Positions 19,066 to 29,567 of a stretch of DNA of 64,000 bases are shown in pieces (position 1 is the stretch's first letter; each line of letters starts with the position of its first letter). A program made the position numbers and the translations under genes. Origin of the DNA: an uncultured Clostridia bacterium (GTDB lineage Bacteria > Bacillota > Clostridia > Oscillospirales > Acutalibacteraceae); contig CAJFPJ010000005.1 in the NCBI GenBank assembly GCA_904399395.1, positions 1-64,000 on the forward strand. The letters run 5' to 3'. The notes beneath the pieces were generated by a model, which worked only from the letters and a program-made list of their open reading frames with translations, had not been told where the DNA came from and searched no databases.

Positions 19066-20103
19066 ATGAAAAACGCAACCAAGTATCCCGTTCACGTGCG
19101 GGATCTGAACACGCGGGATATCTGCATCGTCCCCGTGGAAGAAACACAAACCTATTATTTGATCGACTGTAAGCCCCGCCCAGGGCAGAAAAAACGCTGC
19201 GTCAATATCCGCGAAAGCAAGGATCTCATGTGGTGGAGCGAATCCGAGCTGATCTATGAACCCGATGAGGAATACTGGGGCCAGCTGGATTACTGGGCAC
19301 CTGAGGTACACCGCTGGAGAGGCAAATATTATCTTGTAAGCTCCTTCCGCAAGCCGGGCGGCTGCCGGGGCTGCCAATTCCTGGTGGCGGATTCCATTAA
19401 GGGCCCTTATAAACCCATGGTAAACCACCCTGCCACCCCCGAAAACTGGCATTGTCTGGACGGCACCCTTTATGAAGACAAAAACGGCCAGCCCTGGATG
19501 GTTTTCTGTCATGAATGGACCCAGGTGCAGGATGGACAGATGTGCGCTATCCGTATGAAGGATGATCTTTCCGATTCCATCGGCGAACCCATCATCCTTT
19601 TCAGAGCCTCGGAAGCACCCTGGAAATTCACCGACGACAAAGGACTGTGGGAGTTCAGCGACCCTCAGTACAATGTGGGCTGGGCCCGCATTACGGACGG
19701 ATGCTATATGTACCGGGCTAAAAACGGCGAGCTTCTCATGACCTGGACCAGCTATTCCAACACTGCCTACACCACTGGCTATGCTCGCTCTCTTTCCGGA
19801 GAAATACAGGGTCCCTGGGTGCAGGAACCGGAACCTCTTTTCAGCCAGGACGGCGGCCACGCCATGTTCTTCCATCGGTTCGACGGCACCCTGATGATGG
19901 TGCTTCACAGCCCCAATCGGCCTGGTAAGGAACATATGCTCCTCTTCGAGATGGAAGATAACAACGGCAAGCTTTTCATCAAAAATGAACTTACAGGGAA
20001 TTTCCTTTGGATTTACAACGAGCGGGATCAGAGATATCTGAATTCTCTGCAGGAGGCTGCCCCTGAAGAGAAAAAAGTTTCTGAAGAGGCGCCAAAGGAA
20101 TAA
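19066..20103 (+). CDS. Glycoside hydrolase family 43-like protein
   Basis: WAPEVHRWRGKYYLVSSF, HCLDGTLYEDKNGQPWMVFCHEW, GGHAMFFHRFDGTLMMVLHSPN; SD GAGGAATTAAA before ATG. Confidence 0.75.
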   Translation: MKNATKYPVHVRDLNTRDICIVPVEETQTYYLIDCKPRPGQKKRCVNIRESKDLMWWSESELIYEPDEEYWGQLDYWAPEVHRWRGKYYLVSSFRKPGGCRGCQFLVADSIKGPYKPMVNHPATPENWHCLDGTLYEDKNGQPWMVFCHEWTQVQDGQMCAIRMKDDLSDSIGEPIILFRASEAPWKFTDDKGLWEFSDPQYNVGWARITDGCYMYRAKNGELLMTWTSYSNTAYTTGYARSLSGEIQGPWVQEPEPLFSQDGGHAMFFHRFDGTLMMVLHSPNRPGKEHMLLFEMEDNNGKLFIKNELTGNFLWIYNERDQRYLNSLQEAAPEEKKVSEEAPKE

Positions 20104-20145
20104 TCATACGTACCCCCGTTTTGTGCTTCGCAAAGCCATATGCAA

Positions 20146-20190
20146 AGCAGAACCGGCTGTCCCCCGTTTAGGACAGCCGGTTCCCTTTTT
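20146..20190 (+). terminator. Intrinsic terminator of GH43-like gene
   Basis: GAACCGGCTGTCC...GGACAGCCGGTTC followed by CCTTTTT. Confidence 0.7.
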
Positions 20191-20396
20191 GCGGTAAAGA
20201 TACTCATTCGCTTGGGCTCAGCCTGCTTCTATTATTTCTGTCACCCGCTTCCTCCGCCTTTCCGCCCCCTTAAGGCCATAAAACTTCCCTGTATGCATCC
20301 TACGCCTTCAGAAAAACGCACTCTACTGCTGCTATCCATCTGACGAGCTTTACAGACAGCAGACAGGAGCTCCCTTCTTACATGCAAACAGAGGCA

Positions 20397-20444
20397 AAAG
20401 GGCCCGCGCATCCTGTAATTCTATGGAAACGCGGGCCCTTTTCA
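20397..20444. terminator. Intrinsic terminator of LacI gene
   Basis: AAAAGGGCCCGCG...CGCGGGCCCTTTT. Confidence 0.7.
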
Positions 20445-20499
20445 ATTTCTGTTTTCTAATACACTAAACACACAAAATAGAATTATGCCGCATATGGGC

Positions 20500-21543
20500 T
20501 CACTCTTCCGGGAAGCCTCCACAGGTCTTTCGGAAATTCATAGTAAGGGGCATAACCCGGGTAAGGGGACGGCGGTCCCCATTGTGAACGGCCTCCGATA
20601 CCATCCGAAGGCATTCAGCGCTCATCTCCTCCACCGGCATAGATATGCTGGAAACAGCGGGCTCTGTATATGCCTCCATTACGCCTCCAAAGGAGAGAAC
20701 CTCCATATCCTCCGGGATGCGAATCCCATACTGCAGGAAGGTTTTCACAGCCCCCACAGCCATATCGCTGATTTGAGCAAAAACAGCGGTGGGCAAGGCC
20801 TTCCCCTGCTCCAGAAAACGCTTTGCAGCACGGATTCCGCCTTCCGTGCTGATGTATTCCTCCTGCAAAAATGCAGTCTCCAGAGTAAGGCCCAGAAAAC
20901 GGCAGCCATCCATAAACCCCATTTTGCGCAAACTGCCGGATTTGTTCAAATTGGTGGGCAGAATGAGCCCCACTCTCTCATGCCCTCTGGCTTTAAAAAG
21001 GGAAGCTGCTTTCCTGCCCGCCTCATAGTCATCCACAGATACTGTGCTGTATTTTTCCGTGGGATGGTTATAGAGTACCACAGGAATATCAAAAGTATTT
21101 TTCAAAAGAAAAGGTATATCCTCTTCCTCAGACATACCTAACACAATGGCACCGTGACAGCTTTGAGAGGAAAAAAGGCGGCTGCATTTTTCCAGCTCCC
21201 GGAACCGGTATGGCCGGATAAGCAGATCGATGGGGCGACCTTCCTCAAGCACCACCTGCTGAAGCCCGTAAAGTACACGCCCCACTATGATTTTCACATC
21301 TGGGATATAGGGGATGTATACGGCGATTGTGAGCCTGTCCCCCCGTTCCGGGCGCCCCTGCCGCCTGCGGGAACGCACGGCGGGCTCATACCCCATCTCC
21401 TTTGCACCCTCCAAAACCTTTTTCTGTGTGGCCTTCGAAATGCGCATTTCATCTCCTCTCCCGTTGAGAACGATAGAGATCGTTCCCTGAGAGAGCCCCA
21501 GGGCTTCGGCCAATTCTTTTATCCGAATTGATTTCTTTTTCAT
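20500..21543 (-). CDS. LacI-family transcriptional regulator
   Basis: MKKKSIRIKELAEALGLSQGTISIVLNGRGDEMRISKATQKKVLEGAKEMGYEP HTH plus periplasmic-binding-protein-like domain. Confidence 0.9.
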   Translation of the reverse strand: MKKKSIRIKELAEALGLSQGTISIVLNGRGDEMRISKATQKKVLEGAKEMGYEPAVRSRRRQGRPERGDRLTIAVYIPYIPDVKIIVGRVLYGLQQVVLEEGRPIDLLIRPYRFRELEKCSRLFSSQSCHGAIVLGMSEEEDIPFLLKNTFDIPVVLYNHPTEKYSTVSVDDYEAGRKAASLFKARGHERVGLILPTNLNKSGSLRKMGFMDGCRFLGLTLETAFLQEEYISTEGGIRAAKRFLEQGKALPTAVFAQISDMAVGAVKTFLQYGIRIPEDMEVLSFGGVMEAYTEPAVSSISMPVEEMSAECLRMVSEAVHNGDRRPLTRVMPLTMNFRKTCGGFPEE

Positions 21544-21690
21544 CCGCATTTTCCTCGCTATTCTGCAGCCTTCTCTCAAAACAGATCCATCTCCCGTAAA
21601 CATGAAAAATCCGGGCCTTTTCTAATCGGGCTACTATGTCCAGTATACTGTATACTACAGGAAAATGCAAATATTTAGCAACTTTTTCTG

Positions 21691-22863
21691 TTACCAGCGG
21701 AAGAGCCGTGGAAGCATGGCTGCAGCCGCCTTGCGCCAAACATCCCATTCATGATAGCCTGGAAAAGTTACATACTCCACATTATATCCCATCTCTCTGA
21801 GCTCTCTTGTCTGAGGTTCCGTAAACTGATGGCGGGGATCCTGTTCCCCACAGGCAATAAAAGTCAGAAGCATGTTTTTATTATATTCTTCAGGCGTAGT
21901 AAAAATATCAGAAAAATCATAAGGAACGCCCAATATGTCCCTTCCTTTGATGCTGAACCCAGCCCCGCAACTAAACATACCAAGGGAAGCAAAAAGTTCC
22001 TTATGATGGAAAGCTATCTCCCGGGCGTGGCTCGCTCCCATAGAAAGCCCTGCAGCACACCTGTATTCCCGCTGTGCCTTCGTTCGAAAGGCAGTATCTA
22101 TAAACGGAACGCAATCCTCCGCAATCACTCTGTCGATAGGCTTGGAAACAAAGGTGCCGCCCCCATCTGCTACATACGCATAGCCGGAATTCATTACAAC
22201 GATCATTTTCCGGCATCGTCCTTCGGCAATCAGATTATCCAAAATATAATGGATTTTTCCCTGCCAAACCCAACCGCATTCATTCTCCCCGCCTCCATGC
22301 TGTAGGTAAAGGACAGGGTACCGTTCATCCCCTTGATCATAGCCCGGGGGTGTATACACCCAGCAGGCCCGTTCCCTTCCTGTCACAGAAGATGCATATT
22401 GTTCCAGACGCACGCTTCCATGAGGGACATTCCGAATACAGTATTCGTCAAATTCCGGATCCGGCACCTCAAAATAATTAATTGCCCGGCCGCACCCATA
22501 GCCAACGGGTGCGATCGGGTTTATGGTTTCCACGCCGTTTACACGGTAACTGTGGTAGTGGAAACCCGGAGCTATTCCTTCCAGATATGCCTCCCAATAT
22601 CCGGAACCATCTTCCATAGGAGTAAGCGAATAACTTCCCTCCATAGATCCTCCCATTCCAACGATCTGAACAGAAGAAACCCCCGGCGCATAATACAGGA
22701 CCCGGATCCTTCCATCCTCCATTAGGGAAATCCCCGGCCTGTCTTCCAAGCCCACCTTTCGGATTTCGGGAAGTCCGTCTCCCGTCCTCACTCCATAAAA
22801 AGGATCATAGTAGAGCATTTGCTGCATAAAAATCTGATTGTTCCCAGCGAATTTGGAAGCCAT
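21691..22863 (-). CDS. CE1-like alpha/beta-hydrolase esterase with N-terminal E-set-like domain (paralog 1)
   Basis: VYTPPGYDQGDERYPVLYLQHGGGENE, GLSMGASHA nucleophile elbow, PGYHEWDVWR catalytic His region. Confidence 0.82.
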   Translation of the reverse strand: MASKFAGNNQIFMQQMLYYDPFYGVRTGDGLPEIRKVGLEDRPGISLMEDGRIRVLYYAPGVSSVQIVGMGGSMEGSYSLTPMEDGSGYWEAYLEGIAPGFHYHSYRVNGVETINPIAPVGYGCGRAINYFEVPDPEFDEYCIRNVPHGSVRLEQYASSVTGRERACWVYTPPGYDQGDERYPVLYLQHGGGENECGWVWQGKIHYILDNLIAEGRCRKMIVVMNSGYAYVADGGGTFVSKPIDRVIAEDCVPFIDTAFRTKAQREYRCAAGLSMGASHAREIAFHHKELFASLGMFSCGAGFSIKGRDILGVPYDFSDIFTTPEEYNKNMLLTFIACGEQDPRHQFTEPQTRELREMGYNVEYVTFPGYHEWDVWRKAAAAMLPRLFRW

Positions 22864-23231
22864 TTTCATTCTCCTTTCATCATTTCCCGGATGATATTCC
22901 AAGTGGTTTGGAAAATATTTATACTGTTGGTCAGGCTTGAGTCACACTTCTCCCGCCGCTTCCTTTTGCCGCATATCCGAAGTTTCTCCATTTTTCTGCG
23001 GCCTTTTCATATGGAATATCAAAATTTTGCAGCAGTCTGCTGGGATATGCCGGCCACTGCATATATCTATTGTATTTTTACATACATAATACAGAAACTT
23101 CGCTATATATGTCAATATAATTTAGCAATTTAATTACTATTTTATTTGTATATATGACTATATTTTGCAACAATAATTTATCTTAATATCCCATTTTGTC
23201 CTATATACTCTAGATTATCTTCAATATTCTC

Positions 23232-23281
23232 TTGACAAACTAGCTAAATATATTACAATTATAGTGATTAAAAGTTTAGCT
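23232..23281 (+). promoter_or_regulatory. Promoter with TAGCTAAA site in the spacer and a second TTTAGCTT half-site
   Basis: TTGACA (23232-23237), 16 nt, TACAAT (23254-23259); TAGCTAA starting 23241; GTTTAGCT at 23274-23281. Confidence 0.5.
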
Positions 23282-23363
23282 TCTTGAAGTCCGCTCCTCA
23301 TGATCCTCATTAAAGATCAGCAAGTAGCACGCAGAGTAGAAGAAGCCGAAAGGAGAAGTTATA

Positions 23364-24512
23364 TTGAAAAAAGAAATTGTAGAAAATCAAACCCTCAATT
23401 CCCATATGCTGTTTTTCGACCCTCTCAACAAGGTGGCCGTCATAGACAGAAAAGGGAGCGAAATGCCCTCAATCCGGTATGTGGATGTGAAGCCCGGTAT
23501 CCGGGTCTATGAAAACGGGGATACGGAATTCACCTTCTACGCTCCCGACGCCAAAAGCGTCCAGGTAGCGGGGATAGGCGGCTTCATGGGTAAAACCCGT
23601 TACGATATGAAAAAGGGTGAAGACGGCCATTGGAGCGTAACCGTTCCCGGCATCCACGAAGGTTTCCACTACCATGAATACTATGTAGACGGCAACCGCT
23701 GCATTAACCCCGACGCCCCGGTGGGCTACGGTTGTTTTTACCCCATCAACTATTTTGAAATGCCCGGTGACGATTCTTCCTTTTACCTTATGCGGGACGT
23801 CCCCCACGGAGATGTGCGCATGGAGCTATACCGCTCCTCCCTTACAGGCAGAATGAAAGCCTGCTGGGTCTATACGCCCCCCGGCTATGAAGAGCACCCG
23901 GAAAAGCAATATCCTGTTCTCTATATCCAGCACGGAGTAGGCGAAAACGAAACCGGCTGGATCTGGCAGGGCAAGCTGAACCTGATTGCCGATAACCTTT
24001 TGGCAGAAGGAAAATGCAAAGAAATGCTTATTGTTATGAACAGCGGCTATGCTTTTGTGGAAGGCGAAGACCCCCGTTTCTTCCCCGGGGATTTCGACGC
24101 TGAGCTCACAAAAGACTGCATTCCCTTTATCGATAAAAAATACCGTGTGGCCCCGGGAAAGGAAAACCGTGGCATCGCGGGCCTCTCCCTTGGATCCGCT
24201 CAGGCCTTCCTCTCCGGCATGAAACATCCGGAGCTTTTCACTCACGTGGGTGTGTTCAGCGGTGGATTCCCCATCACCCGGCCTGAATATGATTACTCGG
24301 AATTTTTCAGCGATCCGGAACGGGTAAATTCCACCTATAAGGCATTTTTCATTTCCGGCGGCGACCAGGAGGGCTACTGCGAGAACACCCTCCCCATTGT
24401 GGAAAAACTCCAGAAGGCAGGAGCTAACATCACAGGCTATCATCATGAGGGCTACCACTGCTGGGATATCTGGCGTTACAGCCTTCACGCTTTCCTGCCC
24501 CTTCTGTTTTAG
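23364..24512 (+). CDS. CE1-like esterase (paralog 2)
   Basis: VYTPPGYEEHPEKQYPVLYIQHGVGENE, GLSLGSAQA, GYHCWDIWR; TTG start preceded by AAAGGAG. Confidence 0.82.
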   Translation: MKKEIVENQTLNSHMLFFDPLNKVAVIDRKGSEMPSIRYVDVKPGIRVYENGDTEFTFYAPDAKSVQVAGIGGFMGKTRYDMKKGEDGHWSVTVPGIHEGFHYHEYYVDGNRCINPDAPVGYGCFYPINYFEMPGDDSSFYLMRDVPHGDVRMELYRSSLTGRMKACWVYTPPGYEEHPEKQYPVLYIQHGVGENETGWIWQGKLNLIADNLLAEGKCKEMLIVMNSGYAFVEGEDPRFFPGDFDAELTKDCIPFIDKKYRVAPGKENRGIAGLSLGSAQAFLSGMKHPELFTHVGVFSGGFPITRPEYDYSEFFSDPERVNSTYKAFFISGGDQEGYCENTLPIVEKLQKAGANITGYHHEGYHCWDIWRYSLHAFLPLLF

Positions 24513-24560
24513 GAGTAAAGCTGAAGCAGGCCGATTATCTGAGAAAGGAAGAATTGACGC

Positions 24561-25721
24561 ATGAATATACAAAAAGAAATCATAGATAACCAGACTCTTC
24601 ATTCCCACGCCCTTTTCTTTGACCCAGTGGAGAAGGATCTGGTGCTGGCTTCGGATGAAAAGGGGCGCCCTATGGGTCGCTATGTGCCGAAACCCACCGG
24701 TGTGCAGGTTTTAGAAAACGGAGACGTTATTTTCCGCTATTACGCCCCCAATGCCAAAAGCGTCCAGGTGGCAGGAATAGGCGGCACTATGGGAACCCAA
24801 CGCTATGATCTTTCCCCTCGGGGTGACGGTTACTGGGAGGCCACTGTCTCCGGCATCGGCCCCGGTTTCCATTACCATGATTATTATGTGGATGGCAACC
24901 GCGCCTGCAGCGACCTGGCTCCCTATGGATACGGCTGCTTCCGAGTGCTGAACTATTTTGAAATGCCCGATATTTATTCAGATTTTTATCTTCTGCAGGA
25001 TGTGCCCCACGGCACCATTCGCATGGATTACTACAAATCTTCTGTAACAGGCCGCATACGAAACTGCTTTGTCTATACCCCGCCCGGCTACGAGGAACAT
25101 CCGGAAAAGCGCTACCCTGTTTGGTATCTGCAGCATGGCGGCGGCGAAGATGAAACCGGCTGGATCTGGCAGGGAAAAATTAACTATATTCTCGATAATC
25201 TTCTGGCCTCGGGCCAATGCCGGGAAATGATTGTGGTCATGAATTGCGGCTACGCCTTTTTCCCCGATGGTTCCGGCCATCACTCCCGGGGGCAGATCGG
25301 TGATGTGCTGGTAAAGGACTGCATCCCCTTTATCGATAAAAAATACCGCACCCTCCCTCATCGCAGGGCACGGGCCATGTCGGGCCTTTCTATGGGCGGT
25401 TTCCAAAGCCAGAGCACAGTGTTCCAGTACCCAGAATATTTTGCTTCCGTAGGCCTTTTCAGTTCTAATTTCATCGTAAAGAATGAAGAGGATGACTATA
25501 CGGAACTTCTTTCCGATCCTAAAGCTTTTAATGAACTCTTTGATCTCTGTTTTGTTTCTTGGGGTGATCAGGAGGATATGAAGGCCTCCAACGGTCCCCT
25601 TCTCTCCAGCCTTAGGGAAAAGGGCTTCCGGATCGTTTCCTATGTAACGCCCGGCTACCATGAATGGGCCGTGTGGCGATACAGCGCTCGGGAGTTTGCA
25701 AAACTTCTTTTTCGAAAATAA
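24561..25721 (+). CDS. CE1-like esterase (paralog 3)
   Basis: VYTPPGYEEHPEKRYPVWYLQHGGGEDE, GLSMGGFQS, PGYHEWAVWR. Confidence 0.82.
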   Translation: MNIQKEIIDNQTLHSHALFFDPVEKDLVLASDEKGRPMGRYVPKPTGVQVLENGDVIFRYYAPNAKSVQVAGIGGTMGTQRYDLSPRGDGYWEATVSGIGPGFHYHDYYVDGNRACSDLAPYGYGCFRVLNYFEMPDIYSDFYLLQDVPHGTIRMDYYKSSVTGRIRNCFVYTPPGYEEHPEKRYPVWYLQHGGGEDETGWIWQGKINYILDNLLASGQCREMIVVMNCGYAFFPDGSGHHSRGQIGDVLVKDCIPFIDKKYRTLPHRRARAMSGLSMGGFQSQSTVFQYPEYFASVGLFSSNFIVKNEEDDYTELLSDPKAFNELFDLCFVSWGDQEDMKASNGPLLSSLREKGFRIVSYVTPGYHEWAVWRYSAREFAKLLFRK

Positions 25722-25770
25722 TTTGATTCTTGCATAGCATATAGGAAGACTGCATGCAAAAACAGGCAAA

Positions 25771-25812
25771 AGAGAGCGCCGATGCGGCCAAACGCACCAG
25801 CGCTCTCTTTCC
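25771..25812. terminator. Intrinsic terminator between convergent esterase and MATE genes
   Basis: AGAGAGCGC...GCGCTCTCT followed by TT. Confidence 0.6.
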
Positions 25813-25816
25813 ATTT

Positions 25817-27211
25817 TTATTCTGTGATCTTTTCCCTCTTCCGATTCTTCCCAAAGCTATAAGGCGAAAAATCCCCGTTGTGCGTCCGCTTCAACAAGAT
25901 ATACGCCACAATGGAAGCGCAGAGCTCAGAAATGGGGAAGGAGGCCCAAATGCCCGCCGGGCCCCAGAAACGGGATAGGAGAAATCCCAAGGGAATGGTA
26001 ATGGCAAACTGCCGCAAAAGGGAGATAATCAGGGATTCTCTTCCCATTCCCAGAGCCTCAAACGTTCCCGAATGGATAACTCCAATGGTGGAAACAAGGA
26101 AGCCAAGGCCAATAATGCGCAATGCCTCCACTCCCGCCTCCAGAAGGGTGGGTTCCGCATCAAAAAGGGCAAATATCTGCCCCGGAATGAAAAGAGCAGC
26201 AACTGTCCCTATCAGCATAATTGCAGCCGTATACAGCAGACTGTGCCGGACAGCCTTGCGAACCCGGGCGTACTCCCCGGCCCCGTAATTATATCCCACA
26301 ACGGGCCTCATTCCCTGAACGATACCGTTGGCCGGTAGATAAATAAAGGTCTGCAGTTTGAAATAGACCCCCAAAACGGCTACATATACGTCAGAAAAAG
26401 CCGCAAGGAAGCCATTCAACGCGCTGATCAAAACAGAAGGAAGGGCAGTCATAATCGTGGAAGGGATACCCACGGAATATATCTGCTTTATGATACCCCA
26501 ATCCATCTTGAGATATGTAGGGTGAATCGTCACCGGAAAAGCCTTTCTTTTTTTCATATACACCACAACATAGAGGAAAAAAGCGCCTATCTGGCCGATG
26601 ACGGTGGCTATAGCCGCGCCCGCCACGCCCATGGGTGGAATACCTGCAAAGCCGAAAATCAGAATAGGATCCAAAACAATATTGATGACACATCCTGTGG
26701 CCAAAAGAACCATGGTGGTTTTCATGGCCCCCACAGCCTGGAAAATCTTTTCCATAGCGATCTGCAACAGATTCCCGAAGGAAACGCACAGGACGATATA
26801 CGTATATTGGCAAGCCATTTCCAGAGTGACTGTGTCGTTGGTGAAAAGTTCCAAAAAGGGCCTGGTGACAAATATGCCGAATACTACAAACAGAATGCAA
26901 TGAAGCACCGTGAGAGCCATTCCTATAGTGGCGGCGCGGTTTGCTTCTTCCTGCCTTCTGGCGCCCAGATGGATGGAAACCGCGGAGGTAATGCCCACAC
27001 CCACGCCTACAGCTACAGACAACACGATATTCTGCAAAGGAAAAGCCAGCGAAACGGCGGTGAGAGCCTGGGTTCCCAAGCGCGAAACATAGATGCTATC
27101 CACAATATTGTAGAGGGACTGGATCAGCATAGAAAGCATCATGGGTATGGACATGCTCATCAAAAGCTTTGATATGGGGCGCATTCGCATAAAATCATTA
27201 TTCTGTTCCAT
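25817..27211 (-). CDS. MATE family efflux transporter
   Basis: ISKLLMSMSIPMMLSMLIQSLYNIVDSIYVSRLGTQALTAVSLAFPLQ. Confidence 0.88.
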   Translation of the reverse strand: MEQNNDFMRMRPISKLLMSMSIPMMLSMLIQSLYNIVDSIYVSRLGTQALTAVSLAFPLQNIVLSVAVGVGVGITSAVSIHLGARRQEEANRAATIGMALTVLHCILFVVFGIFVTRPFLELFTNDTVTLEMACQYTYIVLCVSFGNLLQIAMEKIFQAVGAMKTTMVLLATGCVINIVLDPILIFGFAGIPPMGVAGAAIATVIGQIGAFFLYVVVYMKKRKAFPVTIHPTYLKMDWGIIKQIYSVGIPSTIMTALPSVLISALNGFLAAFSDVYVAVLGVYFKLQTFIYLPANGIVQGMRPVVGYNYGAGEYARVRKAVRHSLLYTAAIMLIGTVAALFIPGQIFALFDAEPTLLEAGVEALRIIGLGFLVSTIGVIHSGTFEALGMGRESLIISLLRQFAITIPLGFLLSRFWGPAGIWASFPISELCASIVAYILLKRTHNGDFSPYSFGKNRKREKITE

Positions 27212-27368
27212 TAATTGCATCCTTTCAGCGGTTTTCCTTCATGAGATATGCTGGGTCATATGGCCGCAGGCATCCAGGCACAAAGCGGCAGCCTACGGAT
27301 ACAGGAAATCTTACCCCCGCTTTTCACCTGCAGCCTTTATATATCGCCTCTGCATATCCCACAAAAAA

Positions 27369-27420
27369 GGGGCTATATACTGCTGTTTGAAGGAATCAGA
27401 AACAGCAAAATATATAGCCC
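27369..27420 (-). terminator. Long imperfect hairpin terminator downstream of 27541..27870
   Basis: GGGGCTATAT...ATATAGCCC with inner GCTGTTT/AAACAGC stem; minus-strand T-tract. Confidence 0.6.
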
Positions 27421-27540
27421 TAATAGCAAATTCATTATATCGTATTTTTTCCGGCCCGTCAAGGATTGCACCGGCACGGCACTATCCGGCCCCGCCGAAA
27501 ACTGTAACCTTGCAGGTAGGATGCAACGGGGTCCAAACCG

Positions 27541-27870
27541 TTACATTCCCGCAACAGCCGCCCGTATTTTTTCAATAGTTCCTTTTACAGACTTTTTGGG
27601 GACAGCGCCCACAATGCCACTCAGATCCCGCTCTTTTCCTCCTACGGAGCCAACCCCGATCTGAACCCAGCCCGAAAGATGGAGAACATTCCCCACATAT
27701 TCCACCTTAATAAAATGCATGGCCGTCATCACGCCGGTTCCCTTTTTCCACACCACTTCTGTATTATAGTTGATTTCCCTGTAGTCATCGCTTATCAGCA
27801 CATTTTTTACTACTGCATCTGCTGCGGCGATATCCCCCTGAAGGGGAATATCCACAAACGTTCTTGCCAT
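27541..27870 (-). CDS. Small hypothetical protein (109 aa)
   Basis: ORF with good start context and a downstream terminator; no family recognised. Confidence 0.55.
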   Translation of the reverse strand: MARTFVDIPLQGDIAAADAVVKNVLISDDYREINYNTEVVWKKGTGVMTAMHFIKVEYVGNVLHLSGWVQIGVGSVGGKERDLSGIVGAVPKKSVKGTIEKIRAAVAGM

Positions 27871-28199
27871 ATCCGCATCTCCTTTTCAACACTGATGATT
27901 TCTCTTGCCAGCCATTCTTTTTTCGTAAAGCGCGGCCAGTTATACTATACAAAAAGTATGCCATATTTTCAACTGTTTTTCAATGGTTTTTCATCTATTT
28001 ATACAGTTTTTCAGCAATACATTCTGCCCGACAGCACATATATACCTGCTGCAGAAGTCGGCGCAGCCGTCTGTAAACTTTAAATCCTTCCTCTTCTCTG
28101 TACCCTTTCAAAGAATCCGTCTTCCGAAGAGTATACACCACCGCTTCTTGCTGAGAGCAGATATGTTTCCGCACATGCCTCACACGCACCCATATCATC

Positions 28200-29453
28200 T
28201 TATTTTTCCGATGCCGCAAAGCTGAGGCTATCCGCTTTTTTCAGCATTCCGGAGGAGGCCATCCATTTCACCGTATCCTTCAGGGTATCATAGAGATCCC
28301 TGGGATGATACCCCAATTCCCGGTCAGCTTTTTCATGGGAAAATTTATCGTTGCTCCGCAGCACCCGAAGAGAATATTGTGTATAAAGCGGTTTGGTATT
28401 TTTTCGCCTAGCGTTCCATTCACAGAAGGGAACACCCACGGCCGCCAGTTTCAGAGGAAGAGCAGGGCACGCTCTCCGAATCCCGCTGATCTGACCCAAC
28501 ATACGGAGAATTTCCTTCATATCATAATGCCGGTTGGAAAGGATATAGCATTCCCCCGGGCGTCCTTTTTCCAGAGCGTCTATGCAGCCCTCCGCCACAT
28601 CGCGCACATCCACAAAATCGTATCCTCCCCTGACACAGGCCGGCAGTTTCCGATTGAGATACGAACGGATCATTTCCATAAGATGATTACCACCGCCTTC
28701 ATCCCATGGGCCAATGATGCCCGAAGGATGCACTACTCTGGCAGGGAGCCCTTCCCTGGCCGCCTCCAGCACCAGTCTTGTAGCGGCCGCCTTAGTCTTA
28801 GCATATCCGCCCTCCACCAGCTCCGGCTGAAAATCCTCCGGCGCCGAAAATTCCCGGATCACCCGCAGATCCTTCCCCACTGGCAGGGCGTGGACAGAAC
28901 TTACATACAGGAACGAAGTCACCCTCTGCCGGAAAGCGGAACGTATTACATTCAAGGTGCCGTTCACATTCACATCGTAAACGATGGGCTTCACATCCGA
29001 GGCAATGGTGACAATCCCCGCCGCATGGATAGCCAGCACCTGGCTTTCCTTCTCCCGGCGGAAAAAGGCATCCATAGTATCCGGATCCCGCACATCGCCT
29101 CTAAAAATTTCCAGTTGACCGGAATCTCGGTTTTCCAGAGAGGAGCAGGCATCGCCCGGAAGCGCCAGTGCCCGCACTCTTTCCCCCCTCTTTAACAAAG
29201 CTCGGACAATTGTATTCCCCAAATGGCCAAACGCTCCTGTTACGGCGTAAATCTTTTTCCCTGCCGATTCACAGTCTTGCCCTTTCTCCTGCATGCCGCT
29301 AATCGCAGTGTTCGTTGCGTGGAGGCTCCCTTCCTCCTCTTGAGAGCATGCCGCTTCTTCCACGTCTTTCCCGTATTCGGTCCGAGTTGATAAAATTCGG
29401 GGCAGCCTCTCTATATCCCACAGCCCTTTATTCTTCATTTCCTTCATACGCAT
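28200..29453 (-). CDS. NAD-dependent epimerase/dehydratase (extended SDR)
   Basis: VTGAFGHLGNTIVRALL, GDVRDPDTM, YAKTKAAATRLV (YxxxK), IIGPWDEGG. Confidence 0.82.
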   Translation of the reverse strand: MRMKEMKNKGLWDIERLPRILSTRTEYGKDVEEAACSQEEEGSLHATNTAISGMQEKGQDCESAGKKIYAVTGAFGHLGNTIVRALLKRGERVRALALPGDACSSLENRDSGQLEIFRGDVRDPDTMDAFFRREKESQVLAIHAAGIVTIASDVKPIVYDVNVNGTLNVIRSAFRQRVTSFLYVSSVHALPVGKDLRVIREFSAPEDFQPELVEGGYAKTKAAATRLVLEAAREGLPARVVHPSGIIGPWDEGGGNHLMEMIRSYLNRKLPACVRGGYDFVDVRDVAEGCIDALEKGRPGECYILSNRHYDMKEILRMLGQISGIRRACPALPLKLAAVGVPFCEWNARRKNTKPLYTQYSLRVLRSNDKFSHEKADRELGYHPRDLYDTLKDTVKWMASSGMLKKADSLSFAASEK

Positions 29454-29567
29454 GGTGAAAACCTCTTTTCTTCCTTGAAAACAACGGAGAAGTATCCTTT
29501 TTCCCTCTTTGTCTCTCCCGGCAAAGACACATTTTTTTCATAGCTCATTCATATATTGTACACAATG

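Noticed and set aside
18904-19935. 343-aa minus-strand ORF
   Set aside because: Antisense to the GH43-like gene; the plus-strand protein has clear family motifs and an SD.
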